Source: Telopea speciosissima (lineage: Eukaryota; Streptophyta; Magnoliopsida; Proteales; Proteaceae). From it: a stretch of DNA of 64,000 nt. The stretch spans positions 60,239,484 to 60,303,483 of the forward strand of contig NC_057919.1 of assembly GCF_018873765.1 (NCBI RefSeq), given 5' to 3'. Below, in pieces: positions 24,821 through 35,800 of the stretch (positions are counted from its first letter, which is position 1; each line of letters starts with the position of its first letter). The notes under the pieces were generated by a model. It was not told the origin of the DNA, searched no databases, and was given only the letters and a program-made list of their open reading frames with translations. The position numbers and the translations under genes are program-made.

Positions 24821-25282
24821 ACCCAAATATCTGCCATATGGAAGAAAAATCAAACTATCTCCTTTACTCTACTAAAGTGTTTGAGTACCAAAATTACCGC
24901 TTGAACCCATTTTTTAGTCAAGTACTCGTGGATGCCATTAATAATTAAGTTAACGATATGCACCAATCACAGGGCTGAACACAGGAGTATTTTCCAAAAG
25001 AGGAGGAGAGAGGATGATACATGCTGGGCTCCTGGCAGCGTGCCCAGCCTTAAAAAAAAAACGGGATATTTGAGAATAACCCAGGTTAATTTTGGTATTG
25101 TAAAATTTGACACCTAAAGGGGAGTAGGAAGTTTGTTTCAACTGTACTTAGAAAGGAGAAAGTTTTTCGCTTTTTCATATGGAGTAAATGAAAATTGCAA
25201 TAAGACATTCAACCATGTAGGGGAGGGTGACTGACAAAAGCTTCCTCTTTTTTATTTGTTGGTACTACAAAATTTTTGTATC

Positions 25283-25290
25283 TATATAAA
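25283..25290 (+). promoter_or_regulatory. TATA box of the BURP gene
   Basis: TATATAAA lies 60 bases before the ATG at 25350, with a plausible start of transcription about 30 bases downstream. No other TATA box is better placed. Confidence 0.6.
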
Positions 25291-25349
25291 TACAAACACT
25301 CCTCCATGAAACAAACCCAACTCATTCCATTCTTTGTTTCAGCTCCATC

Positions 25350-26459
25350 ATGAAGCATCCCATTCTATTGCTTGGACTTCTGATCTTAGCATACTTCAGG
25401 GTAAGAAAAATGATGATTTCCCATTATTTATTGCTTGTTCCTGATTTATCTTTCTTATTTGGTGATTATTTTTCCTATGAAATTGTAGGGTTATCAAGCT
25501 GAAAATGCCTTCTTACAGTATTGGGAAAAACAAATTGGTCTTCCACACCCTCCAAGTTGGTTAGCTGCAAAGGCTTCTCCCTTAAATTTCCATCAGGTGG
25601 CAATGTTTATGAAACTTATGAAGGAAAATGAATTGGCTTCCAATCTGCATTCATTTTGTAAGCAAGCTAATGTTGCTTGTTCTACAAATGCAATGGAGAA
25701 GAAGGCAAGGGACAACACTAACCTGTTATCAGTAGCCAAGTGGAATGTTGCCAAACTGAAATATGATTCTCCAAATGAAACACCCTTGCCTGTTGCTAGC
25801 CAAGGGGGATTGCCATTTTTTCGAGAATCAATGGTGAAAGAGGGAGGTTTCATGCCTATTCCTGATCTAAGGGACCCATGTCCTATAAATCATTCTTGCC
25901 GCGATCTCTGGCTTCAAAAATCCCATTTTCCTTTAACAAGATCGAGGAATTAAAAAAGCTTTTTGGAGTGGTGGATGAATCAAACATGGATGAATATATT
26001 CAAGACACCATCAAGACATGTGAGAAAAGTCCCATTCGAGGAAAGCAGAGCACCTGTGTGACTTCTACCAAGGATCTCATTGATTTTGTGGTCGAGAAAT
26101 TAGGGCACCATGTATGCTTATGGACTACTGAGAGTGTGGAAGGATCTTATGAGAATGTCACAATCGGGGCTGTGAAACTCATCTATGGAAACCTCTCTGA
26201 ATCACCAGCCATATGTCATAGTCAGCCATTCCCATTTCAAGTCTATTATTGCCATGTTTTACAGAAAGTAAAAGTATTTGCGGTTGATATACATGCTCAG
26301 AAGAAAGTGAATCATGCGATCATGTCATGCCACTATGATACATCAACTTGGAACCCAAACCATCTTGCTTTCAAACTTCTAGGTTTTGGACCAGGCCTAA
26401 TTGAAGTGTGTCATTGGATAAATGAGAATGGAATGGTATGGACAAAGACTCAAGGTTGA
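25350..26459 (+). pseudogene. BURP-domain protein, polygalacturonase beta-subunit-like, one frameshift
   Basis: Exon 1 (25350-25400) encodes a signal peptide, MKHPILLLGLLILAYFR. Exon 2 runs from 25489 to the TGA at 26457-26459. The first frame gives FLQYWEKQIGLP, KASPLNFHQVAMFMKLM and FFRESMVKEGGFMPIPDLRD. The reading then shifts by one base near 25878 and continues SFLPRSLASKIPFS and the BURP cysteine-histidine core: CH at ICHSQPFPFQVYYCH, then MSCHYDTSTW and EVCHWINENG. Spacing CH-X10-CH-X24-CH-X25-CH fits the family. The long FXXY repeat region of true polygalacturonase-1 beta subunits is missing between ACSTNAMEKKA and FFRES, so this is a short form, about 340 residues if the frame were continuous. 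The family acts in the cell wall. The shift is a real inactivating change or a sequencing error; everything else looks intact. Confidence 0.8.
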
Positions 26460-27300
26460 GCAACAGTCTGAAGACTTTGATTACCTTTTAGTTTTAGTTC
26501 TCTTGTTTGTGTAACATGCTATTGCTAATTATGCTATTTGAAGGATAAATAATGACCTATTTTTGCTTGCTTTTTATGTCTTTCAAGTTTAAATACAATT
26601 TTGTTATTCAATTATCCAACACAGAAAATCCATATGAAAGCAAATCTTTGAGATAATCTTTTATTTCCTTCTTCCATGGATTACAAATGATGGAACTCAG
26701 GTTTACCATCACTTGATTGCAATGTTCTGTGTATGGTGATTGCATGCAATAACATGTTACTGAGTTTTATTGCAGTGGATTCAATGATGCAAATAAGTCT
26801 ATCTTACTAGAGGAATATAGTGGAGATGGGGGAATGGACAGAAGCTCTCTCGTCTGGAATTATTTGAGATATTTTTTTTTTTTTTGATAAAAGGAATTTT
26901 TTGAGATACCAGAGGGTTTATCTCATCAATCAGCAGCCTTCAGGGTTTCTAGCCTTGCATCTTCAATGGTTGCTCCAAATTTATCAAAGTTGAGTTGTCA
27001 AATAATTTGCTACCCATAGATCCTTCCAGTAATGATCTCTTTGAGAATGCAAAAGATGGTTTTTTTTTGGATGATTTTATATTTTATTCGATTTTCAGTT
27101 TTAAACCCTAAGCTATTTGGGAAAGATGAGGGCAATTTGGGCATTTTACTCTTTAATTTTGGTGGATTTTTATCATAAGAGCATTTTGGTCATTAAAACT
27201 CCTGAAACCACTAATGGACTGGACTAGAGTGTTACAAAGTTTGGAAAGTAGAGATGCATTTGGAAATAGTAAAAATTCAGGGGCATTTGAAAAAAAACCC
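26460..27300. other. Intergenic DNA, no gene supported
   Basis: 3' flank of the BURP gene. A T-run at 26873-26886 and an AT-rich stretch at 27060-27300, with phrases such as GGGCATTTTACTC shared with the hairpin-element type at 11602, suggest an old MITE fragment. Nothing coding is seen. Confidence 0.35.
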
Positions 27301-27507
27301 GATTAAAAACGGTGAGATTAAACCGAAACCAAATAACCCACTGGTTTGACTGGGTTCACTATAAAAAATCAGTACGAGGAGGATGAACCATTGGATGCAG
27401 AATAACCCACCATGGTTCATCCGGTCCTCTTCTCTCTTCTGCATCTTCGACTGAACTCAGAAAATCAGAATCTCCCTACGGATTGAACGAGAAACAGTTA
27501 AGAGAAA

Positions 27508-27765
27508 ATGAGTCCGATCGTGGCGTCTCAGCTTGCAACAGAGCTCGGTGTGTTAGCAGGTGCGGTGCTGGTGAAATCGGTGTTGGAGAAGCCGATGGCT
27601 AGTCAGTGGCCCAGGTGTCCGAATTGCAACGGCACCGGACGAGTTACCTGCATGTGTTCCCGCTGGTCGGACGGTGATGTTGGCTGCCGGACCTGTTCTG
27701 GTTGGGGTCGCATGGCCTGTAGTAGCTTCTTAAATCTAAATTGGTTAGCTTGTATTGATGGGTAG
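27508..27765 (+). CDS. Small DnaJ-type (CxxCxGxG) zinc-finger protein, first-exon copy
   Basis: The ATG at 27508 begins MSPIVASQLATELGVLAGAV, followed by three cysteine pairs, CPNCNGTGRV, TCMCSRWSDGDVGC and CRTCSGWGRMAC. This matches the cysteine-rich repeat of DnaJ-like plant proteins, usually organellar folding or redox factors. The expected fourth repeat (CSSCGGSG-type) is absent: after MACSS the frame runs 13 codons into AT-rich sequence and stops at 27763-27765. A GT just after GCATGGCC (27717) could be a donor, but no next exon with the fourth repeat was found before 28400. It is therefore a first-exon copy or truncated gene. A worse copy lies at 10690-11350; both carry the same upstream 200 bases. 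Confidence 0.55.
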   Translation: MSPIVASQLATELGVLAGAVLVKSVLEKPMASQWPRCPNCNGTGRVTCMCSRWSDGDVGCRTCSGWGRMACSSFLNLNWLACIDG

Positions 27766-27786
27766 GGTTCTTAAGAGTTCAGATAG

Positions 27787-28404
27787 TTGTGGGAGATGCT
27801 AAATTATTGGAACCAGCTATTTGGGTTGTCTAATGAGGTGAAACGGTGGGTCGGTCAGTCCACCAAAGAGGATATCGTCTGCAATCCTCTGGTTTGCTGC
27901 CCGAGAGAGAGCAGTGAACACCGTCCCAGATTATGTAGCTTGAAGGTTTTTACCAGAAGCACCATGGACCTCGCTACCATTGACGTTTCATCCCACACCA
28001 CACATGGCACCCACAACATATCTTCAGAGGATCAACGAACCCTGCAAGCCCAGAAATGGTTTCAGTTTCACTACAATTTTCAAGACCTGACGAATTAATT
28101 CAATACTACTCGGTAGGGTTCATGACTTTCCCTTCCCTCCCTTCGTCGTCTTCATCTTCGCTCCGCACCCTCTTTTTCTGGATTGAAGGCCCCAAACCTG
28201 ATCTGGGCAAAAAAAATTCCAGGACCATGTTGAATCCATCAATAAGATATGAAATTGTACGGCAAAGCATAGGCCCATTTACAAGACTCAATAAGATTTA
28301 CTGGAAGGGCAAGGTCTAGTAATGAACCAAATCGGATTGGCTGTTCCCGGATGGATCATTGTAACTGGAGATAGAAAAAACAGTCTGAGGAAGAAAGTGA
28401 TCAC
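27787..28404. other. Downstream part of the duplicated block and unassigned DNA
   Basis: 27787-27920 is shared with about 11195-11320 in the other copy. A frame at 27787-28098 is open, but I recognise no family in it. The rest to 28404 holds nothing I can name. Confidence 0.3.
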
Positions 28405-29985
28405 GCAGAGGCCGAGGGGTTTGCTCTGTATGGTTTTAACTTTTAAGGCGAGGGAGGACTGAGGAGAGCGTTGTTTCTCTCTGGAGCAGAAGCTGCGGTG
28501 GAGTTTTGTGGAAAGGATGAAACCAGGAGGAGTAGGTCAAGAAACTCCTAAAACCCTGGAGGTATGCTTCCCTGACAATCTCTTCTCTTCCTTAGTATTC
28601 CTTACACAAATTTCCTTTCCGGTTAAATTTATGGCATAAAAGAAATCATGAAAACTGATATAGGCCTTCAATCCATTTTCGTCGCATGAACCTGATCTTT
28701 ATATTCCCCAAATTTTAATTCTTGAGAGCATGTTTAACATCAGAATTGCGTATGAAGAAATTTAGGAGTTCTACATACATATCCTTATTCCTTCCCCATT
28801 TCGTTTCCAGGGATAAATGATTGGGTTGATTTAAACACATTTCTGTTTAAACAGAACTTCTAAAAACTTTGACAATTTGGGTAAGTAGATACAAATCCCA
28901 TAATTGTCTTGTGATCCTACTAAGCGCTTCAAAACCGTAAGGATTAACAATCTCTATCCAAACCCACCTCCTACTTTTTCTGCTAATCTTTAGAACCGCC
29001 TGCCTTTCCCTTCCCCTTCCTCTTCCCCTTCCCACTCCCAAGAGTCTGCCTTAAGTAATTCATGACAAAAGGATTGAGGGTAGCAACTGATGGACTTATA
29101 CTGACCGATAAAGGATTATGGTAAAATTGGTTATGGTGTGGGTGTATCTGTCTTGGTTACGGAGATTAGGTAGCCAATTAATGCCACCATGGTGAATGAA
29201 TGCATAAAATTAGATGGCATATCTAGTGTTTTTGCTACTAATATCAGCAATTAAAAAGTGACGGTTAGTGAACTTGATTGATAGAAGGACCCTTTTATTT
29301 CTATGATTTAGCTGAAAAATGAGGACATTCAATTCCATAAAACTTTTACTGTTGAAGGATTCAAGCTCTTTTTTCTGTTAGATCTCATCGTTATAAACTC
29401 AGAATGATTTCCATCAGTACCTCAGATAACTTAGAAATGGTAGAAACCTTGCTTTATTTGTTTGTTCTCTATGATTTTATTTGAGGTATGTATTTTAAGT
29501 GGTTTCTAATTATTTTTTACTTTCTGTAGTATTAAATTTTATTCTTTTGGCCTCATAACTTGAAGTATATAAAAAGAATTATTTTATTTTGCAGTATCAA
29601 GGTATATATGTGATTTTCTTATTGACTCTCCTAAGGTTTCAATAGATTTGTAACCTCATTTTTTTACCATTTTTTATTTCCAAAAATTTATTTTATTACT
29701 TAATGCATGGATAAAAAAGGAGTTTCCAAAGAGTTGAAAGTCATTTAAGGAATCATTTAATGTAGTTCCTATGTGAGATGACAGATTTACCCTCATTGAA
29801 AAAACTGCATTAAATCCTTTTGGGAATAGGACAAGGGGCAATCAAATGAAGGTGTCAAGTTCTAAACATACCTATAGAGGTGTCATTCAAACAGTGTGTG
29901 TGTGTGTGAATTTTAACCACATGGATTGGATTGAAGTGTCACCGAACGTTTTCTTTGTTAATGATAAGGAGAACGAAGAGTCTTC

Positions 29986-30042
<57 letters not shown>

Positions 30043-30135
30043 TTTTACCACATGGATTGAAGTGTCACCAAATGGTTTCGTTGTTAATGATAAGGAGAAC
30101 AAAGGGACTTCCAAACTTTTCTTATCAATATATAC
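28405..30135 (+). repeat. First copy of a tandem duplication (MBD promoter, exon 1, intron start)
   Basis: This is nearly the same sequence as 32738-33870 followed by 35530-35975; the second copy is split by a transposon. Shared parts include GGGGTTTGCTCTGTATGG, the leader GGAGCAGAAGCTGCGGTGG, exon 1, and about 1.3 kb of intron through GAAGGTGTCAAGTTCTAAAC. Differences are scattered small changes, so the duplication is not recent. Its own exon 1 is at 28517-28561. Confidence 0.8.
28517..28561 (+). CDS. Duplicate first exon of the MBD gene
   Basis: It encodes MKPGGVGQETPKTLE and ends at the donor GTATGC. The exon is 45 bases, the same length and phase as the exon at 32844-32888 ([15 protein letters not shown]), so splicing to 36252 would also give an open 184-residue protein that differs at residues 6 and 8. 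Whether it is transcribed cannot be told from sequence. Confidence 0.6.
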
Positions 30136-30500
30136 ATACATAGGGCGAGAGAACGCTGCTTGGGCCTCTAGAGCCTGCACACGCACACTCCTACTTTCCA
30201 TGGAGGCAAGGTGGTATTGAGTCTAGGTGCAAGAGCCACACGACCAGGTAGCGTTCTTTTTTACATATATATATATAGTATGTATATATAACAAAAGCCT
30301 TCCTTTTATATTATATTATATAATATTATAATATATAGTAGTACATATATTATATTATAAGATACTATATTATGTAGTGCATATAATATAATATGTGTTA
30401 TATTATATTTATATATTATATAAATATATAGTATAATATAATATATTTTACATTATATAATGTGTATATATATATATATTATATAATACGATATATGTTA
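29985..30500. repeat. AT and GT microsatellites and AT-rich low-complexity block
   Basis: (AT)n at 29985-30012 passes straight into (GT)n at 30013-30040; from 30260 to 30500 the sequence is built of TATATTATA words. A unit CCACATGGATTGAAGTGTCACC with GTTAATGATAAGGAGAACAA occurs at about 29918-29975 and again at 30050-30105, and once at 35918-35960. The open frames here come from the repeats. Confidence 0.8.
30145..30260. mobile_element. MITE, AGAACGC-CCTGGTCGTG family, copy 1
   Basis: AGAACGCTGCTTGGG at the left and CCACACGACCAGGTAGCGTTCT at the right are inverted ends of a 115-base element without coding capacity. Other copies lie at 31284-31456 and 35690-35857. Confidence 0.6.
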
Positions 30501-30509
30501 AGAGAGAGG

Positions 30510-31280
30510 GTGAGGGCGGGGTGGGGGTTGGTGAGAGAGAGAGGCTTTGTTCTAAGTTTTGTTAATTTACCATTTGACCCCCACTTAAGTAGCAGTTCTG
30601 CATGTGTTCATTAATGGTGCCTGCATAAACAAACATTAATAGTTTATGGTTATAAATCATAAACCACTCTCGAGCTGTTTACGAATATATGCTTATATTG
30701 ATTTATTTTAATGAGTAATAGGGGTCATAAATCATACCAAACACATTTATTTATGTTTATGTATCAGATAAACATAAATTTAAACCATACCAAAGAGAGT
30801 CTAAGAGTGCATGGAGGGGCATTTATGAAAGAAAAAAAAGGACAAATATCATTACCTAATTGTACATATAGCAAACATATAAGGGTAGGTGATCTTAAAT
30901 CTTATTTGGGCTTAGTCTAGAACAAAGCAATACCACTTGTTAAGTGCTATATTTCTTAGATCCAAAAAGGAAAAAGAAAAACAATTTCATAAGTTTGGGT
31001 AAGCAGTAATGAGAAGATCTTATATAGATACTAATAGGGGGAGGGTTTCATGTATGATCACACAAGGGGTGGGATTACGATGCATCAAATAGGGGGTTTT
31101 ATCTCCTCGATCTCTTCTTGTTAGGGCGGGGACAGGAACCTTTTGCCATATTAATATATGCTAGGTTGTACCATTGTTCTCATTGCCCCTCGTATACAAC
31201 TCAACTAAAAAACTTTGGGCTTTGGTCCTAGACCCAGCATTTGGGTTCTCAAAGGATCAGTGTTTGTGTAGCAAGGTTTT
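30510..31280. other. Intergenic or intronic DNA, nothing recognised
   Basis: AT-rich sequence with a short GA/GGGG block at 30505-30540. No coding region or repeat family was identified. Confidence 0.3.
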
Positions 31281-31283
31281 AAA

Positions 31284-31456
31284 AAATGTGCAAGAGAATG
31301 CTGCCTGGTCGTGTGGCACCCGCCAGTGCAGGGGCCAGTGAGAACATGCCATGGCATCAACATGGATGAGAGTTTTGATTTCATGGGGGGACAGGGTAGT
31401 AATTTTGAGCACTCCTGTGTCTGGCGCAGGTTCCATGTGACCAGGTGACGTTCTTT
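31284..31456. mobile_element. MITE, AGAACGC-CCTGGTCGTG family, copy 2
   Basis: The left end AGAATGCTGCCTGGTCGTGT and the right end CCATGTGACCAGGTGACGTTCT are inverted repeats. The interior has the shared CTGTGTCTGGCGCAGG phrase that also occurs in copy 3. Confidence 0.65.
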
Positions 31457-31859
31457 TTCCCTAAAAAGTAATAAATTAGCAAGGATTTCAAGTGATTGGA
31501 ATCCCTTGGCTGAGTCCATGATTCAAAGAATCGGATTGGAATCAATTCATAATAAGCCAAACTTAATTTCAATTATGCTCGGTTCTCAAACCCCTATTTT
31601 GATACATCCGTGAATGCATTTAGATCTTCATTTTTAGTCATTTCTTTTTTCTTGTAATTATTAAAATAATATAATATCAATGAAATTTACATCTAAGATC
31701 TACAAGACTGACGAAAAAAAAAATCCAAAACACGTATCTATGTAATTTTTGCTTCTTCATCTCGATTTCATTTTCTAGGTCTAATCTATTTTGATCCAAT
31801 TTGAATCAAAATTGAGGAGGCCGATCCCATGTCTGTTTCTAGGATTTTAAACCTTGGCT

Positions 31860-32065
31860 GACCATGTTTTTCCATACATTGTAAAGTGGTAATGAGCTGT
31901 AAAGAATAAAAAAGAAATTCCAGTGCATGAGGCTCTCGCTACTGTAGGACATTGTAAAGTGGTAATGAGCTGTAAAGAACAAAAAAGAATATCCAACAGG
32001 TTACAATAGTGCAACTTAACCATTGTGCCAAAACTTGTCCACTAATGAGCTGTAAAGAATGCGAT
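31860..32065 (-). repeat. SINE fragment with a short tandem duplication
   Basis: CATTGTAAAGTGGTAATGAGCTGTAAAGAA occurs at about 31878 and 31949, and its second half again at 32044. Around it are pieces of the minus-strand SINE seen at 51063 (GAGGCTCTCGCTACTG; CAACAGGTTACAATAGTGCAACTTAACC). Confidence 0.5.
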
Positions 32066-32387
32066 TGATTAATTACCAAAAAATAATAATAATACTATTA
32101 TGGTGGATTTTCTACCAAAAAAGAGTCATGAGTCAGTAGGGGAGCAATCTTGGAGTACTGAAGCAAATATGGGGATATCAAGGATCAATATATAACAATT
32201 AGGCTTCCTATTCCAATTACTTTCTAATAGGGGGTAAAGCAAATATGAGCTGTGCCTTGAAGAGTTGAATTGGAACACAAAACTTGAGTCAAAAGGGTAG
32301 GTGGGAATTACAAAATTATAAGTCAAGTCATTTCAAAGAAACTTGAAAATATGAATCCTCTTTCTTTTATTTTAGTTCAGAGTGATA

Positions 32388-32721
32388 TATTCAAATTCAA
32401 AATTTGACTATACATATAAAGAAATAGAAAGGGACAGACTAGAAACGACATCTCGTATGTCAATGACATCAGAAGGAGGTTACTTTCAGCTGTTACGGAC
32501 ATCTTTACCCAAGCTCGGCTGTTCTTGATAAAGTTGTAGCTCTCAGACTGGGAATGAAGACAGTTTTAATAGCTGGCCTATGACATGTTGCTTTCAAATT
32601 CAAAATTTGACTATACATATAAGGAAATAGAAAGGGATAGACTAGAAATGGCATCTCATATGTGAATGACATCAGAGGGGGGTTACTTTCGGCCGTTACG
32701 GACCATCTTTACCCAAGCTCA
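32388..32721. repeat. Tandem duplication of about 130 bases upstream of MBD exon 1
   Basis: TTCAAATTCAAAATTTGACTATACATATAA through GTTACGGAC-ATCTTTACCCAAGCTC occurs at 32388-32516 and again at 32593-32720, separated by about 75 unrelated bases. It lies just before the duplicated MBD promoter and is absent before the first copy at 28405. Confidence 0.75.
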
Positions 32722-32843
32722 GAGGAATAAGTGCTCACGTGGAGCACGAGGGGTTTGTTCTGTTTGGTTTTAACTTTTAAGGCGAGGGAGGTGATCGTTG
32801 TTTCTCTCAGGAGCAGAAGCTGCAGTGGAGTTTTGTGGAAAGG

Positions 32844-35800
32844 ATGAAGCCAGGAGGAGGAGGTAAAGAAACTCCTAAAACCCTAGAGGTATGCTTCCCT
32901 TGCATTCTCTTCACTTCCTTAGTATCCCCTTACAAAAATTTCCTTTCCGATTAAATTTATGGCATAAAGAAATCATGAAAACTGATATAGGTCTTTAATC
33001 CATTTTCGACGTATGAATCTGATCTTGATATTCCCCAAATTTTAATTATTGTGAGCATGTTTAAAATCAGAACTGCGTATGAAGAAATTTAGGAGTTCTG
33101 AATGCATATCCTCATTCCTTTGCCATTGGAATGAAATTTTCTAGGGCTAAATGATTGGGTTGATTTACACACATTTCTGTTTAAACAACTAAACTTCTAA
33201 AAACTTGACAACTTGGGGAAATAGATACAAATCCCATAATTGTCTTGTGACCCTACTAAGCGCTTCAAGACCGTAAGGTTTAACAATTTCTGTCCAACCC
33301 CACCTCCTACTTTTACTGCTAATCGTAAGAGTCACCTCCCTTTCCCTACCCCTTCCCCCTTCCCCCTTCCCCCTTCCCAAGAGTTTGCCTGTAAGTAATT
33401 TATGACAAAATGATTGAGGGCAGCAACAGATGGACTTATACTGACCGATTAATGATTATGGTAAAATTGGTTATGGTGTGGATGAAGCTGGCTTGGTTAC
33501 AGAGACTAGGTAGTCAACTGGTGCCATCATGGTGAATGAATGCGTAAACTTAGATGCAATTTCTGGTGTTTTTGTTACTAATATCAGCAATTAAAAAGTC
33601 TGTTAGTGAACTTGATTGATAGAAGGACTCTTATTTCTGTGATTTTGCTGAAAAATGAGGACATTCACTTCCAGAAAACTTTTACTGTTCAAGGATTCAA
33701 TCCCTTTTTCAGTTTGATATCATCATTATAAACTCAGAATGATTTCCATCAATACCTCAGATAACTTAGAATTGGCAGAAACCTTGCTTTATTTGTTCGT
33801 TCTCTCTTATTTTATTTGAGGTATAGATGTGATTTTCTTATTGACACCCCCTAAAGGTGTCAATAGAGTTTGTTTTTTGGGTAAATGACTTGACATTTTC
33901 AATATTGCACGTAAGGTACCCAACGTTGGAATTGTATCTTTTGGGGTACTTCACATTCCATAAATATGATGTTTGAGGTACTTCACGTTTCAATAATGCT
34001 CGTTTGAGGTTCCTTATTTTTTTAGAATCCCAATTTTACCCTTGTTGTCTTCGCAAATGATGGAATTGAATGGGGAAAGAGTGCAGGGGAGGGAAGGGCT
34101 GTTGCAGATTCGATGGTGGTGGAGGAGATGGGGGGGGGGGGTGACTGTATTTTGGTTCAAATCGAAGAAGGGTGAAGGCGACAGTGTTTGGGACAGAAGG
34201 TGCAGAGGGGTTAGGGGGGAATGAAACAGGGCAGCGGGTGGTGGGTGTTGTTGAGCGATTGAGCAGCAGGAGAGAGAGGGCTGGGCAGGGGGTGCGGGAC
34301 AGGGTGGGGTTAGGGAGGAAGAATAGATGAGGGCGGTAGGGGAGAAGAGAGCTCTTGGTTTCAGGTCTAGGGGTGGGGTTGCAGAGGAGATGGGGCGGGG
34401 TTGCAGGCGGAGACAGAGGCAGCTGACAATGAATGTCGCTGGGGTTGTCAAATATTGGCTTTTGATTGCTTTCTCGTGGTTGGTCACCAGGGATACAATC
34501 ATTCTGATCAATCTGTTCTATGGGTGTGGGTTCGCATTCTTGGGGGATTGCTTACAACCCCTCGAGTTTCAGGCGCTCAGGGCTATGGATGTTCAGAAGA
34601 CGTTGCTCAGGCAGATCAGGAGTCTAGAAGGATTTTTGAGGCGAGAGAGTAGGAAGGTCAACCAAGGAAGCCTGATTCACAGGCTTGATGTTGATTATTA
34701 TTATTTGGGTTGGATAAATTATATAAGCTGAACTTCAAGATTTGGGAGTGGGCATCTCAGATGACGTAGGTTCTGTTGTCCGACTGGTTTCGAGTTGGGT
34801 TATTGATCAGGCCATGTTCTTTTTTCTTTTAGACATTCGTTTGAATGCTAGTAGCTCATGGAGGGAGAATGAGGCATGTCTTAGTTTGACATTTCTGTAT
34901 GAGTAGAAGAAACGAGGTAGATGTAACAGATTTAACTTCTTCTATTTGATAGGTTCTTCGTCTTCTTCTGAAGCTTTAGCTTCTCCCTGTTTTTAGTTTT
35001 TGATGTCTTAGAGGAGGGGTTGGGCCGTTGGGGGCGCAGGGTGGATGTTGGGTTGCAGGGCTTGGCGGGGCAAGGTTGTAGGGGAGGGTGGGCTGGGTTG
35101 CAGGGGGTGGGGTGGAGCAGGGTGGGTTGGAGGTTGGGAGAGGAACAGAGGGGGGTGGGTGGGGGCCAGTAATCATGCAGGGAAGAGGATGGTGTGGGCC
35201 ATGGGGTTTTGTGTTGCAGGGATGGGTGGGGCGAGGTTGTAGGGTATGGTGGGCTGGGTTGTATGGAATGGGGTAGGGCAGAGTGGGGTGTTGGGAGAGG
35301 AACAGAGGGGGGTGGGTGGGGGCCGGTGGTCGTGCGGGGAAGAGGATGGTGTGGGTTGGGGTGGGGCTGGCCGGCAGTGATGGTGGTGGCGGCAGTGTAA
35401 ATTATGTTTGGGGTATAATTGGGAATATCAAAATAGGTACCTCAAATTCAATATCACAAATGTTGGGTATCTTAGATATATTTTGTTCAAACATTGGGTA
35501 CCCAAAGTGTCTTTTACCCTTTTTTTTTTGGTAAAGTGTCGATTGATTTGTAACCTTACCTTTTTACCCTTGGTAAATTTCCAAAATTTATTTAGTGCTG
35601 TACTTAATGCTTGAGTAAAAGAGTTACAAGTGGCTATTAAATGAAGGTGTCAAGTTCTAAACACACCTATAGAGGTGTCATTCAATCTACCTGGTCGTGT
35701 GCGGCGCGCGGCCCCTGCACCCACACAGGACCATGTGAAATGAGCGCTGTGTCCCCATGGAAAGGCAGAAATACCTGAGGACGCAGCGGTCATTTTGCGC

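Noticed and set aside
24564-24948. Open frames of about 100 codons on opposite strands
   Set aside because: The sequence is a foldback MITE; both frames come from its two arms.
29846-30220. Open frames on both strands with YIYIYI and VCVCVC runs
   Set aside because: They are translations of the AT and GT microsatellites and adjoining repeats, not genes.
35045-35534. Several overlapping glycine- and tryptophan-rich open frames
   Set aside because: They follow from the G-rich, internally duplicated interior of the MULE-like element; no family signal or splice context.
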